DNA of 64,000 bases, from NCBI GenBank assembly GCA_964532405.1, contig CAZHIC010000003.1:67069-131068 (forward strand), given 5' to 3'. Below are positions 1 through 8,408 of this stretch, piece by piece (within the stretch, counting starts at the first letter, position 1; every line of letters starts with the position of its first letter). Origin of the DNA: PALSA-1006 sp964532405 (lineage in GTDB: Bacteria; Pseudomonadota; Gammaproteobacteria; Burkholderiales; Gallionellaceae). Under the pieces are notes generated by a model. It saw nothing but the letters and a program-made list of their open reading frames with translations. It was not told the DNA's origin and did not search any database. The translations under genes were made by a program, and so were the position numbers.

Positions 1-111
1 CGGGGGTAGCCCGACAGCTAGCCATACAAGGGTGGGCACGTTTTATGTGCCCACGCGGAAACACCCTCCGCCGACAGCGTGGGCACTAACGACGTGCCCA
101 CCCCACAAAAT
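1..111. repeat. Fragment of dispersed intergenic repeat
   Basis: This stretch is built from pieces also present in the inverted repeats around the DUF2971 gene at 18.8 and 20.5 kb: the string beginning cgggggtagcccgacagcta and the small palindrome gggcacg...cgtgccc followed by acgcgg. Here the two pieces are in swapped order, so this is a mosaic and not a simple copy. No gene is seen. It lies downstream of the glycosyltransferase and may continue beyond the window edge. Confidence 0.7.
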
Positions 112-1752
112 CTATTTCTTCACCCGCTGATACAACCAATAATGCTCGCCCTTATCCCCCGGGCGGCCGCCTTCCCATATCTTGTTCCAGTGTGTCGGGT
201 CTTCGCTGTGAGGGGTGATGCCTGTGCCCTGCACTAACATCAAATCGCATTCCGGTCTGGGTCGTTCTCTGACGGTGACGTCGCCGAAGTATTGCAGCAT
301 CGCGCGTTGCGCTTCGCCGATCTGCGCGCCGGAGACGCAGTTATAACGCTCGGGCAGCGTTTTTTTCATGCTCATCACCATGGCGCGATAACTTTTGCTG
401 CTGTCCAGCCAGGGCATCCACAGCGTCACGGCGAGTATCCACAGCAGTGTCGCACCCGCCGCCCAATTGACGACCGAGCGCCGGATGGAGCGGCCGACGC
501 GCCAGACCAGAATCATCCACAGCACGGTGACGAAGACGGCGATCCAGAACTGATTGACTTGCAAAATCGGCTGGAAGCCGGGGCGATAGTTTTTCAATAA
601 ATGCGTGATATAGGCAGGGCTGTCGACCAGCAGTCCGGTCCACCCCCACCAGAGCAGGATGGCGAGCAGTGCAAAGGTCATGATGCCGAACCAATCCAAG
701 GCGTTTGCCGCGCCGCGCCGCAGCGTAAAAAGAGCTGTCGTGGCGAGCAGAGTGAGCGGTAGCAGCATGGGCAGCGCGCAGAGATCGTTGATCCTCGGCG
801 CAAGGCTCAGCGCAACCAGCATCACGCCGAAGCTGACCAGCAGCAATTGGAACTCGATCGCTTGCGCTAGTTTTTTACGCGCCTCCCACACCGCCCAAAC
901 CGCCAAGGGGAAAGCGGGCCAGGCAAACCACGGCAGCAGGGTCACATAATAAAAAGTTTCGGAATAATCGCCGCCGCGCGCATGCGCTACCCAGCGTCCG
1001 ATGTTGAGTTGCCACGCCCACTCGGCGAACAATTGAGGCGAGCGCAGATACAGCAGCGTCGGCCAGATCGTCAGCCACGGCAACGCGCTCAATAACGCGA
1101 TGCCCAGCGTGAGATAGAAAGAGCGTGTTCTCCATGCGGGGAAGAACAATAGCGCGGCGCTGATGAACAGGAAGAATACGGGTTCGATAAAACCCTTGGA
1201 CATGAAGCCGATGCCGACGCCAGTGCCCAGTATGAATCCCGCGAGCAGGTGGCACCGCGCGCTCAGTGTGTAGCCGTAGATCATCATGGCGCATCCGGTC
1301 AGCAGCGCCAGATCGGTGACGAGCAAATGCGCGCGCACCAAAAAGCCGAGAGAGCCGATAAGAATGATGGCAGCGGCCCAGCCCGCGCTCTTGCCGAACA
1401 ACTCGCGGCCTGCCGCCCCGGTGAAGAGCAGGGTGAGCGTCATGTAGAAGCCGCTCGCCAAACGCGCCCCGTCATGCAGCGGCAGAAAAGGAGCGAACAG
1501 CTTGGCGAAGATTGCCGCAGTCCAATAAAAGAGAGGCGGCTTCTCCAGAAAGTCGTCGCCTGCCAGCGTGGGTACCAACCAGTCGCCGCTTTGCAAGATG
1601 TGGTAGACCAGGCCAAAGCTGTAAGCCTCATCCGGCTTCCACGGGTCGTGCCCGATCAGCCCCGTCAGCACCCAGACCGCGCACAGCATCCCCAGGAACA
1701 AAGCCTTGGTCGGGGTGATGAGCTGATCTTTCTGATAGGGGTAAGCAAACAT
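112..1752 (-). CDS. ArnT-like membrane glycosyltransferase (PMT/GT83-type)
   Basis: A 546-residue polytopic membrane protein of the ArnT/dolichyl-phosphate-mannose mannosyltransferase type, which transfers a sugar from a polyprenyl-phosphate donor in the periplasm, typically onto lipid A or another envelope acceptor. After TM1 (about residues 15-33) the first periplasmic loop carries the family signature DPWKPDEAYS, with the acidic pair expected to be catalytic, and then the segment LEKPPLFYW typical of ArnT-like enzymes. About ten further hydrophobic segments follow, and the C-terminus (from about residue 445) is soluble. The length fits the family. It is transcribed away from rpmE as a single gene. 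The acceptor and sugar cannot be read from sequence, so no ArnT symbol is given. Confidence 0.85.
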   Translation of the reverse strand: MFAYPYQKDQLITPTKALFLGMLCAVWVLTGLIGHDPWKPDEAYSFGLVYHILQSGDWLVPTLAGDDFLEKPPLFYWTAAIFAKLFAPFLPLHDGARLASGFYMTLTLLFTGAAGRELFGKSAGWAAAIILIGSLGFLVRAHLLVTDLALLTGCAMMIYGYTLSARCHLLAGFILGTGVGIGFMSKGFIEPVFFLFISAALLFFPAWRTRSFYLTLGIALLSALPWLTIWPTLLYLRSPQLFAEWAWQLNIGRWVAHARGGDYSETFYYVTLLPWFAWPAFPLAVWAVWEARKKLAQAIEFQLLLVSFGVMLVALSLAPRINDLCALPMLLPLTLLATTALFTLRRGAANALDWFGIMTFALLAILLWWGWTGLLVDSPAYITHLLKNYRPGFQPILQVNQFWIAVFVTVLWMILVWRVGRSIRRSVVNWAAGATLLWILAVTLWMPWLDSSKSYRAMVMSMKKTLPERYNCVSGAQIGEAQRAMLQYFGDVTVRERPRPECDLMLVQGTGITPHSEDPTHWNKIWEGGRPGDKGEHYWLYQRVKK

Positions 1753-1830
1753 GCCTGTATTTATTTAATGGGTTTTTCGATGTAGGCCATTATGAAGGGA
1801 AAGACGCGGGGGCGTAAGACCTGCCGCCCC

Positions 1831-1864
1831 GTAGAAAACAAAAAAGGCAGCCAACGCTGCCTTT
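1831..1864 (-). terminator. Rho-independent terminator of rpmE
   Basis: A perfect 9-bp stem (aaaggcagc / gctgccttt, loop caac) lies about 25 bases past the rpmE stop. On the minus strand it is followed by a run of T broken by one G, so it terminates rpmE. Confidence 0.85.
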
Positions 1865-1888
1865 GATGCTGTTCGTAACGCGAGGGTG

Positions 1889-2110
1889 TTAAGCCGCAGC
1901 TGTAGCACTGCCCTTATTGTATTTTTGGCGGAACTTCTCAACACGACCTGCCGTGTCCACAATCTTCTGTGTGCCGGTATAGAACGGGTGGCACTCGGAG
2001 CAGACTTCGATGTGCAAAGGTTTCGCCAGAGTCGAGCGAGTATTGAATTTGTTGCCGCAGCTGCAGGTGACTGCAACGTCGTTATAGGCTGGATGGATGT
2101 CGGCTTTCAT
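1889..2110 (-). CDS. rpmE: 50S ribosomal protein L31 (zinc-type)
   Basis: A 73-residue ribosomal protein L31 of the large subunit, central protuberance/bridge region. It is the zinc-binding (C+) version: the pairs CSC near residue 16 and CSEC near residue 37, before HPFYTG, supply the four zinc-ligand positions. The N-terminus MKADIHP is the standard start, preceded by a gaaag Shine-Dalgarno-like stretch. It is monocistronic with a strong terminator just downstream. The AT-poor tail KGSATAAA is an ordinary variable end. Confidence 0.97.
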   Translation of the reverse strand: MKADIHPAYNDVAVTCSCGNKFNTRSTLAKPLHIEVCSECHPFYTGTQKIVDTAGRVEKFRQKYNKGSATAAA

Positions 2111-2263
2111 TTTTTTCTTTCGTCAATAATCGGTGCGGCAAGGGAGTACGCACGCATGAGGGCGCGGATTATCCCTGAAAGATAATTGCCGTGCAACCCA
2201 TTCAATGATCTGGAATTTTTCGAGCAGAGCAACGGATAGCTTGGGATGCGTTAAAATGCCCGC

Positions 2264-4204
2264 ATGAAACTAATCTTCTCTGCCCTGCGAGCCCATCCTT
2301 ACGGGCGTATATCCATTCTGTTCCTGCTCTTTCTGCTGCCCGCGACCGTGGTGCGTCTGGCGCTGTATCTGGGGTATCACGACGACTTTAGCGGCTTAAC
2401 GGCAATGCAGGTGCTCGCTTCGTTCCTGGTCGGTTTGCGTTTTGACTTCTCGATGGCAGTACTGGTGATTGGTACTCCCTTGCTGTTGATGCTGCTGCCG
2501 TTTCGCTGGAGCCATCATGTTTTGTGGCAGCACCTGTGGGGATGGTTCGTCTACCTCGCCCTGCTGGCCTTTGTCTTGATGATGGTGGTCGATGCGGTTT
2601 ATTTCGGCTATGTCCATCGCCATGTCGGCTCCGAGATCAACACCCTGTCCGCCGATATGGATTCGATGGTGAGCATCGCGCTCAGCCAGTATCGAGGTGC
2701 GTTGCTGCTGTTTATTGGCGGGGCGCTGCTCGGCGCATGGCTCTGGCGCGGTGTTCTTGCGCCCATTCCGGCGCGTCCGGCGCGTCCGTGGTTGCGGCTG
2801 GCGATCTTGCCGGCAGCTTTTGTTTTTATGTTGCTAGTGGGGCGCGGCGGATTTTCCGGCAAGCCGATCAGTGTGGGCGAAGCCTTTTTTTCCGACTCGC
2901 TCGCACAGGGCTACCTTGCCCTGAATGGTGCGTTTGCCATGTCCCGCGCCTTGACTGAGGCACCTCCTCCGCTCAAGACTTTCATGCCGCAAGAGCAGGC
3001 GGTGGCAGTCACGCAGCAATATCTTGCGGGAGGCCAATCCTCGTTCCCGAATAAAGCCTACCCTCTTTTCCAGCCCGCACATGCCGTAGCCGCGAAGCCC
3101 AAGCCCAACGTGGTGGTGTTGATGCTGGAAAGCTGGGGAGCGCTGCACATCGACGCTATGCGCCAACAGATAGGTTTGCCGCCGCTCGGCGTAACGCCCA
3201 ATTTTGATGCCTTGGCAAAGCAGGGGCGGCTTTACACCAAGTTCTATGCGAACGGACAGCGTTCGATTCAGGGCGCAGAAGCGATACTCGCCAGCCAGCC
3301 GACATTCCCCAGCATGCCTTTTCTGGGCGAAGGGCTGGAGCAGAATCGGCAAAGCTTCATGGGAGAGCTGGCGCGCGCGCAGGGCTACGAGACGTTCTTC
3401 CTGCAAAGCAGTGATCGCGGCTCCTTGCGTTTCGACGCTATCGCGGCTCGCGCCGGTTTCTCGACTTATCGCGGTGCGCAGGATCTGCCCAATCTGCATG
3501 AGCGGCAAAAAAAGGCATCGACTTGGGGGACGTGGGATCACAACACTTTTCAGGAAGCGCACCGTCTGTTCGCCGCAGCACATAAACCTTTTCTGGGTTT
3601 CATCTTCACTTCGACCACGCATGTGCCCTGGCTCATCCCCGATGAACGCTGGCACAAATACACCGGCACTTCCGACCGCGAGGCATTTTTGAACACGCTG
3701 CTTTACGCGGATTGGGCGCTGGGACAATTTATCGAAGCGGCCAAAAAAGCCGGGTATTACGACAACACGATCTTCGTTATCACCGCAGACCATGCGGATG
3801 AATTCATCGAGCACGTCGAGTATGTGCCCAATCTTTTTCACGTTCCGCTGCTGATCGTCGGGCCGGGAATCAACAGCGGCATCGACGACCGCGTAGGCAG
3901 TCAGTTCGACATTTTGCCTACGCTGATCGATGCGGGGGGATGGGCCTCTGCCTACGCCGGTCTGGGGCGTTCGTTGCTGGATGACACGCGCAAAGAGGCA
4001 CGCGCTTCGCTCTTTGTGCGCGGCGATGTTCTCGATTGGATCACGCCGCGCGGCTGGGTGTCGCACGACCTCACGCGCCGTGTCGGCAACTCGGCAGGCC
4101 TGAAACCGAACGAAGTGGATGGTATGGAGCAGAATCTCCTCGCCATCTATCAGACCACCAGCCAGCTTCAGGTCGGCAACCGCATCCTTCCACCGGGCAA
4201 TTAA
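2264..4204 (+). CDS. LtaS/MdoB-family phosphoglycerol transferase-like sulfatase-fold protein
   Basis: A 646-residue inner-membrane enzyme with five N-terminal membrane helices (to about residue 205) and a large periplasmic sulfatase/alkaline-phosphatase-fold domain. Visible motifs are NVVVLMLESWG (first metal-binding acidic residue), NGQRSIQGAEA around the expected nucleophile (Ser where LtaS has Thr), and ITADHADE with the metal-binding Asp-His pair. Family members move phosphoglycerol or phosphoethanolamine onto periplasmic glucans or envelope polymers. It is a single gene between rpmE and a methyltransferase. The exact substrate is unknown; the Ser at the nucleophile position is worth noting. 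Confidence 0.8.
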   Translation: MKLIFSALRAHPYGRISILFLLFLLPATVVRLALYLGYHDDFSGLTAMQVLASFLVGLRFDFSMAVLVIGTPLLLMLLPFRWSHHVLWQHLWGWFVYLALLAFVLMMVVDAVYFGYVHRHVGSEINTLSADMDSMVSIALSQYRGALLLFIGGALLGAWLWRGVLAPIPARPARPWLRLAILPAAFVFMLLVGRGGFSGKPISVGEAFFSDSLAQGYLALNGAFAMSRALTEAPPPLKTFMPQEQAVAVTQQYLAGGQSSFPNKAYPLFQPAHAVAAKPKPNVVVLMLESWGALHIDAMRQQIGLPPLGVTPNFDALAKQGRLYTKFYANGQRSIQGAEAILASQPTFPSMPFLGEGLEQNRQSFMGELARAQGYETFFLQSSDRGSLRFDAIAARAGFSTYRGAQDLPNLHERQKKASTWGTWDHNTFQEAHRLFAAAHKPFLGFIFTSTTHVPWLIPDERWHKYTGTSDREAFLNTLLYADWALGQFIEAAKKAGYYDNTIFVITADHADEFIEHVEYVPNLFHVPLLIVGPGINSGIDDRVGSQFDILPTLIDAGGWASAYAGLGRSLLDDTRKEARASLFVRGDVLDWITPRGWVSHDLTRRVGNSAGLKPNEVDGMEQNLLAIYQTTSQLQVGNRILPPGN

Positions 4205-4362
4205 TCCTAGCACAAGCAGTTGTCCTGATGAACCAACTAGCCATCTGACTAAGCGCGGTGAAACATGCGCAAAGTCATTGGTTAACGAAAAACACGAAAA
4301 ATTCAACACGGAGTGGGATTATTTTGACTACCCGCCAAGTTGCCTGAAAAGGGGTGAGGGAC

Positions 4363-5184
4363 TTACTTAACCCCAATCCCCAGCCACGCATCCGACGAAA
4401 GCTTAGTCGGCAACGTCGGCAGCCTCTCTTCAAGATACTGGATCGCCAGCACTTCCTTCTCCCGCCACGCCGCTTCACCCATACCCTTCTTCATCATCTG
4501 AATCGGCGCGCTGCCTTTCACCATATTCGCCCAGAACTCCGAGATAGATGTCACGGGGAAAGCAGCTTTAGTGATGCTTTGAATTTTCACATCCCCGAAT
4601 CCGGCATCCAGCATTTCTTGTTTGAACACGTCCGGGTTTTCCAGCGTGTCGATGGATTTTTGCGGTTCGGAGATTTCGGGTTTGATGGCACGGATCGCGC
4701 CGAACATCAGCTGCATGGCTGGTGACTGGTCTATCGGCGCCCAGCTGGTGACGGCGATAGTGCCGCCCGGTCTGAGCGTGCGGTAAATTTCGACAAAGCC
4801 TTTGCGGCGATCAGGGAAAAACATCAGGCCGAACATCGAGAACGCGGCATCGAACATCCCATCCGCATACGGCAGCGCTTGCGCATCGCCGTGTTGAATG
4901 GCGATGTTTTTGTGTCCCGCGCGTTCGACGTGTCGGCGAAAAATGTCGAGCATGGGCGCGGAGAAGTCGATGCCGTGCACAGCGCCCGCCTCGCGCGCCA
5001 CCATCAGTGCCAGTGTGCCGGGGCCGCAAGCGACATCAAGTATCGCCGCACCCGGCTTGAGGTGGGATGCGGCGATAGCCTCTTCGGCGTAATGCGCCAG
5101 CATCTGCATCGTGGTCTCGGCATAGCCGCAGGCGACCAAGTCCCACGGTTCGATGGCGGATAGCATGTTGGGTTGTTTGCTCAT
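4363..5184 (-). CDS. Class I SAM-dependent methyltransferase (UbiE/Methyltransf_11 type)
   Basis: A 273-residue cytosolic methyltransferase. The SAM-binding motif I is ILDVACGPGTLAL (about residues 50-62), followed by GIDFSAPML (motif II), QHGDAQALPY (motif III region) and a C-terminal lid. The start chosen is MSKQPNM: its ATG overlaps the stop of the upstream HxlR-type gene by four bases (ATGA), a translational coupling arrangement, while a longer reading to 5232 would lie inside that gene. Such HxlR-methyltransferase pairs usually act on small molecules; the substrate is not identifiable here. Confidence 0.85.
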   Translation of the reverse strand: MSKQPNMLSAIEPWDLVACGYAETTMQMLAHYAEEAIAASHLKPGAAILDVACGPGTLALMVAREAGAVHGIDFSAPMLDIFRRHVERAGHKNIAIQHGDAQALPYADGMFDAAFSMFGLMFFPDRRKGFVEIYRTLRPGGTIAVTSWAPIDQSPAMQLMFGAIRAIKPEISEPQKSIDTLENPDVFKQEMLDAGFGDVKIQSITKAAFPVTSISEFWANMVKGSAPIQMMKKGMGEAAWREKEVLAIQYLEERLPTLPTKLSSDAWLGIGVK

Positions 5185-5444
5185 AGGTGCTCCATGGTAT
5201 TTTTCGAGTCCCGTATATTTACCTGACCCCAAGCGTATAAGTCCTGCAAAATTGGCTTCAAGGTAATGCCCCGTTCAGTCAAAGAATATTCCGCCCTGGG
5301 CGGCACTTCGGGATAGACCTTGCGGTTAATGATCCCATCGGATTCCAGCTCGCGCAATTGCTGGGTGAGCATCTTCTGGCTCACGGGCGGGATATTTTTC
5401 TTGAGTTCGCCGAAGCGCATCGTCCCCTGAGAATAGTGAAGCAA
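5181..5444 (-). pseudogene. HxlR-family regulator, 5'-truncated
   Basis: The 87-residue product matches the C-terminal three quarters of an HxlR winged-helix regulator: MRFGELKK, PPVSQKMLTQQLRELE (recognition helix) and the wing YPEVPPRAEYSLTERG. Normal members begin about 20-25 residues earlier with a CP...GGKW block forming the first helices and the redox cysteine; none of that is present. The only start is a TTG, and an in-frame TAA lies two codons upstream of it. No GGKW-like remnant was found in the other frames. It is therefore probably a degraded regulator still coupled to the methyltransferase by ATGA overlap, though a short functional form cannot be excluded. Confidence 0.65.
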
Positions 5445-5633
5445 TTCATTTTACGCAATGCGTAGCACACTCAAAGAGCGTATTAACCCCCATACGCCTC
5501 GACCACGTCCTCCACACTACCTACACTTTGCTAAACCACTCTAAAATAGAGTAACGCGTTACTCCCGACGGCCTGCTAGGCTACAAACCGCACCAAAGAG
5601 TGCATTGTTTAACAAACCGATCAGGGAGATCAC

Positions 5634-6344
5634 ATGTTTAAAAAACTTTCCACTGCCTTGCTGGCAGCTGCGTTTATTTCCGCCCCCGCATTCGCCGATG
5701 AACACGAACACGGTGATGTTACCCAGGCTCAAGCCGTCATCAAAGAAATTCAGGCGGTCGATAACGCCTACATTGCGGCGCACAAGGCCACTTTTTTTCA
5801 AGAACTAGCCAAGAGACAACATCCACGAGCCACCGTGGTAACCTGTTCTGATTCGCGCGTGCATACCAATATGTTAGGCAATACCCCTGAAGGTGATTTG
5901 TTCATGGTGCGCGACATCGGCAACCAGCTGGCAACCGCCAAAGGGTCTGTGCAATACGGTGTGAATCATCTGGCGTCCTCATTGCTGATTTTCATCGGCC
6001 ATTCATCTTGCGGAGCGATCAACGCGGCCAGTGGTGACTACTCTACTTTGGAAGATCCCATCAAGAAAGAACTGGATACCATCAGCATTAGCAAAGGCGG
6101 TAGCAACATCGACGGCGTGAAAATCAATGTCAATAACCAAGTTGCAGCCGCGCTCAAAGAATTCGCTGATAAGGTGAAGGGCGGAGAGCTGCTGGTCGTT
6201 GGTGCTGTGTATGATTTTACCGACGATATGAAACAAGGCGCAGGCAAGCTCAACATCATCAACGTCAACGGAGATACCGACGCTGCAAAAATCAAGACTG
6301 CGCTATCTGCAAAACTGGCAGCGAGTGAACACGCGCATCACTAA
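5634..6344 (+). CDS. Periplasmic beta-class carbonic anhydrase
   Basis: A 236-residue beta-carbonic anhydrase that interconverts CO2 and bicarbonate. The first 21 residues (MFKKLSTALLAAAFISAPAFA) are a signal peptide with an AFA cleavage site, so the enzyme acts in the periplasm. Zinc-ligand motifs are CSDSR (Cys plus the Asp/Arg dyad, about residue 72) and HSSCG (His and Cys, about residue 129). A His-rich beginning (DEHEHG) and end (EHAHH) of the mature chain may help metal capture. A good Shine-Dalgarno (gggaga) precedes the ATG and a strong hairpin terminator follows. Periplasmic location suggests CO2 supply, fitting an autotroph, but that is inference. Confidence 0.92.
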   Translation: MFKKLSTALLAAAFISAPAFADEHEHGDVTQAQAVIKEIQAVDNAYIAAHKATFFQELAKRQHPRATVVTCSDSRVHTNMLGNTPEGDLFMVRDIGNQLATAKGSVQYGVNHLASSLLIFIGHSSCGAINAASGDYSTLEDPIKKELDTISISKGGSNIDGVKINVNNQVAAALKEFADKVKGGELLVVGAVYDFTDDMKQGAGKLNIINVNGDTDAAKIKTALSAKLAASEHAHH

Positions 6345-6360
6345 ATTCTCAAACACTCTA

Positions 6361-6390
6361 AAAAATGGCGGCTTTCGAGCCGCCATTTTT
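6361..6390 (+). terminator. Terminator of the carbonic anhydrase gene (bidirectional)
   Basis: A perfect 13-bp stem (aaaaatggcggct / agccgccattttt) closed by a ttcg tetraloop, followed by a T run on the plus strand and A runs on the 5' side, so it can work in both directions. Confidence 0.9.
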
Positions 6391-6408
6391 TGTTCAACTA
6401 TCTAATTT

Positions 6409-6493
6409 AACCCAGATTGTCCATTAGAACCCGGAGCCCTTGTGGGAGCTCGATAAGTCGAGCTCCCACATGCCAATGGACAATCCGGGTTTA
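6409..6493. repeat. MITE-like nested palindrome, copy A
   Basis: Outer arms cccagattgtccatta (left) and taatg-like ccaatggacaatccggg (right, inverted) enclose a perfect inner 13-bp hairpin (tgtgggagctcga / tcgagctcccaca). The outer arms resemble the ends of the elements at 30664-30766 and 15690-15707, while the cores differ. No coding capacity. Confidence 0.7.
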
Positions 6494-6510
6494 ACCACTT
6501 CCAAGCTCGC

Positions 6511-6588
6511 GTAGGATGGGTTGAGCAACGCGATACCCATCGTTTTGAGTTTTTTATGTTGGGTATCGCTACGCTCCACCCAACCTAC
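6511..6588. repeat. Inverted repeat of the gtagg-tgggtt type
   Basis: An imperfect inverted repeat, from gtaggatgggttgagcaacg on the left to its complement ending caacctac on the right. It lies just past the stop of the minus-strand TauE/SafE gene and may protect or end both convergent transcripts. A shorter relative of the tgggtt/aaccca motif forms the hairpin between btuB and btuM. Confidence 0.6.
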
Positions 6589-6600
6589 CACTGTTTCACG

Positions 6601-7398
6601 TTAACCCAATGCTTTTAACAACAATTTCGCCGCCAGTCCCAGCAGTAGCACCGCAAACAATTTGCGCAGTACCGCCACATTCGTGCGATGCGCGGTCTTT
6701 GCACCTATGGGTGCGGTAATGACGCTGGCGAGTGCGCAGCCCAGCATGGCGGGTAGGTAGACATAGCCCAAGCTTGAGGGAGGCAGGTTGGCGGCGTGCA
6801 GGCCGGTGAGAATGTAGCCCAAGGTGCCGCCGATGGCGATGGGAAAGCCGATGGCGGAAGCGGTGCCAATAGCGTGGCGTATCGGCACATTGCACCAGAT
6901 GAGAAAAGGAACGGTCAGTGTGCCGCCGCCGACGGAGACCAGCGTGCTCAACCATCCCGTGAAGATTCCCATGAGCGTCATGCCCACCATGCCGGGCAGT
7001 TGGCGTGATGCGTGCGGACGCACGTCGAGCAATATCTGCGCTGCCGCGAAGCATATAAACAGCGAGAAAAAAATGGTCAGAAAATGCGGCGAGATGCTCG
7101 CGGCGACCAGTGAGCCGATGGCGGTGCCTAGCAGGATGCCGGGACTGATGCTGAAAACGATGCGCCAATTTACTGCGCCGTGCTGGTGGTGCTTGTGGGT
7201 ACTGGCGATGGAGGTAAACAGGATGACGGACATCGCGCTGCCCAGCGCCAGATGCATGGCGTGTTCAGCGGGGAAGCGCTGCGCCTCGAACAATATCAAC
7301 AACACGGGAACCAACACCGTACCACCACCGAGGCCGAACATGCCGCCGAGAAATCCGGCAACTGCGCCCAGCACCAGATAGGCGGCGTACCACTCCAT
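6601..7398 (-). CDS. TauE/SafE (TSUP) family membrane exporter
   Basis: A 265-residue inner-membrane protein of the TauE/SafE/YfcA (TSUP) family, implicated in export of sulfite, sulfoacetate or other organosulfur anions. It shows the two glycine-rich half repeats: GAVAGFLGGMFGLGGGTVLVP near the N-terminus (about residues 12-32) and the second half starting GWLSTLVSVGGGTLTVPFL (about residue 144), with eight predicted membrane segments. The ATG overlaps the stop of the upstream EVE-domain gene (TAATG), so the two are translationally coupled. The transported compound cannot be deduced. Confidence 0.87.
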   Translation of the reverse strand: MEWYAAYLVLGAVAGFLGGMFGLGGGTVLVPVLLILFEAQRFPAEHAMHLALGSAMSVILFTSIASTHKHHQHGAVNWRIVFSISPGILLGTAIGSLVAASISPHFLTIFFSLFICFAAAQILLDVRPHASRQLPGMVGMTLMGIFTGWLSTLVSVGGGTLTVPFLIWCNVPIRHAIGTASAIGFPIAIGGTLGYILTGLHAANLPPSSLGYVYLPAMLGCALASVITAPIGAKTAHRTNVAVLRKLFAVLLLGLAAKLLLKALG

Positions 7399-7862
7399 TA
7401 GTCGTGTACCAAGCGCGCGTTAATGAATGCCCACTCTGCCGGATCGAGCGGGGTGATGGAGAGGCGGTTGCCGCGCTGTAAAGTGCGCATGTTTTCCAGT
7501 TCGAGATGTTGGCGCAATTCGTCGAGCGGAATGAGCGCGATCTTCTTCACCAGTTGCACATCCACGTTGAACCAGCGCGGCGTTTCCTGCGTGGCCTTGG
7601 GGTCGAAGTATTTGCTTTTCGGGTCGAACTGCGTGGCGTCGGGATAGGCGAGCGCACTGACTTTGGCGATGCCGGCAATGCCCGGCTGTTTGCAGTTGGA
7701 ATGATAGAACAGCACGCCGTCGCCGACACTCATCTGCCGGTGCATAAAATTGCGCGCCTGATAGTTGCGCACGCCGTACCAAGCCACGCTTTGATTCGGC
7801 AGCGCGGCGAGGTCGTCGATGCTGCAATCGGTGGGTTCGGATTTCATCAGCCAGTAGCGCAT
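7398..7862 (-). CDS. EVE (PUA-like) domain protein
   Basis: A 154-residue EVE-domain protein, related to PUA/YTH folds that bind modified bases in RNA or DNA. Family signatures are MRYWLMKSEP at the very N-terminus, WYGVRNYQARNFM, VGDGVLFYHSN and GIAGIAKV. The start at MRYW is chosen over a longer frame because it matches the family start and has a ggaaagaac Shine-Dalgarno. It lies directly downstream of 6S RNA and is coupled to the TauE/SafE gene. The zapA-6S-EVE order is, as far as I recall, common in betaproteobacteria. Ligand unknown. Confidence 0.9.
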   Translation of the reverse strand: MRYWLMKSEPTDCSIDDLAALPNQSVAWYGVRNYQARNFMHRQMSVGDGVLFYHSNCKQPGIAGIAKVSALAYPDATQFDPKSKYFDPKATQETPRWFNVDVQLVKKIALIPLDELRQHLELENMRTLQRGNRLSITPLDPAEWAFINARLVHD

Positions 7863-7870
7863 GTTCTTTC

Positions 7871-7905
7871 CACAAAAGAAAAGTGCGACCCCGAAAGATC
7901 GCACT
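7871..7905 (-). terminator. Terminator downstream of 6S RNA
   Basis: On the minus strand, arms agtgcga and tcgcact enclose a loop containing tcttt-cgggg and are followed by ttttctttt. It sits immediately 3' of the 6S RNA and upstream of the EVE gene Shine-Dalgarno. Confidence 0.75.
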
Positions 7906-7913
7906 GAAATAAA

Positions 7914-8087
7914 GCCCCCGCCTGTGCCGTTGACTCAATGTCTTGAACCTGGGTTCAAGTGGGTCGGTTCCCGGTTACATCAGGTGCATCCGCGAGGGAC
8001 GCTCACAACAGTAACTTGAATGGGGCGCAACCTAAGCGTTAGCTCATTGGTTCAAAGAATTATGAATCTGACGAACACCGCAGGGGC
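7914..8087 (-). ncRNA. ssrS: 6S RNA
   Basis: A roughly 174-nt RNA that binds the sigma-70 RNA polymerase holoenzyme as a promoter mimic. Support is positional and structural: it lies directly downstream of zapA on the same strand, the classic ssrS position. Its 5' end gcccctgcggtgttcg can pair with a 3' end containing ggcgggggc to form the closing stem. It carries the typical 3'-side hairpin cttgaaccc-aggttcaag, an opposed segment tttgaaccaatgagct for the central bubble, and a terminator. The exact ends are estimates from the closing stem. Confidence 0.85.
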
Positions 8088-8093
8088 AAACTC

Positions 8094-8408
8094 TTAAAAC
8101 AACTTATCCTGATCCGCTAAAGCCTCATCGATTGTTGCCTGCATAGTTTGCATTCTACGCTTGTATTCGCCCATATCAACCCCACTGCCCAGTCGGGTAG
8201 AAAGAAACTCGTGGGCGATGTTGAGCGCCGCCATAATGGCGATCCGCTCCACCGAAGCGATTTTTCCGGCATCGCGAATTTCACCCATCTTTTTGTCGAG
8301 ATATGCGGCCGCTTCAAGCAGCTCCGCTTTTTCATCTTCCGGGCACGCGACGCGAAACTCGCGGTCAAGTATCTTTACATCCAGCGCGTGTACTTTGTTA
8401 CCGCTCAT
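8094..8408 (-). CDS. zapA: Cell division protein ZapA
   Basis: A 104-residue ZapA that bundles FtsZ filaments at midcell. The sequence has the ZapA N-terminal domain (VKILDREFRVACPEDEKAEL), the LDKKMGEIRD helix, ERIAIMAALNIAHEFL and a C-terminal coiled coil. The start is placed at MSGNKVHALDVKI, where the ATG overlaps the stop of the upstream zapB-like gene (ATGA); the longer frame to 8546 has non-homologous basic sequence lying over that gene. 6S RNA follows downstream. Confidence 0.93.
   Translation of the reverse strand: MSGNKVHALDVKILDREFRVACPEDEKAELLEAAAYLDKKMGEIRDAGKIASVERIAIMAALNIAHEFLSTRLGSGVDMGEYKRRMQTMQATIDEALADQDKLF

Noticed and set aside
2834..4309. 491-codon open frame antisense to the LtaS-like gene
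   Set aside because: It mirrors the codon pattern of the plus-strand gene, has no recognisable domain and no ribosome binding site; a shadow frame in GC-rich DNA.
7914..8087. Placing 6S RNA on the plus strand because its main hairpin is palindromic
   Set aside because: The position after zapA, the closing-stem order and the terminator with a T tract all fit the minus strand.
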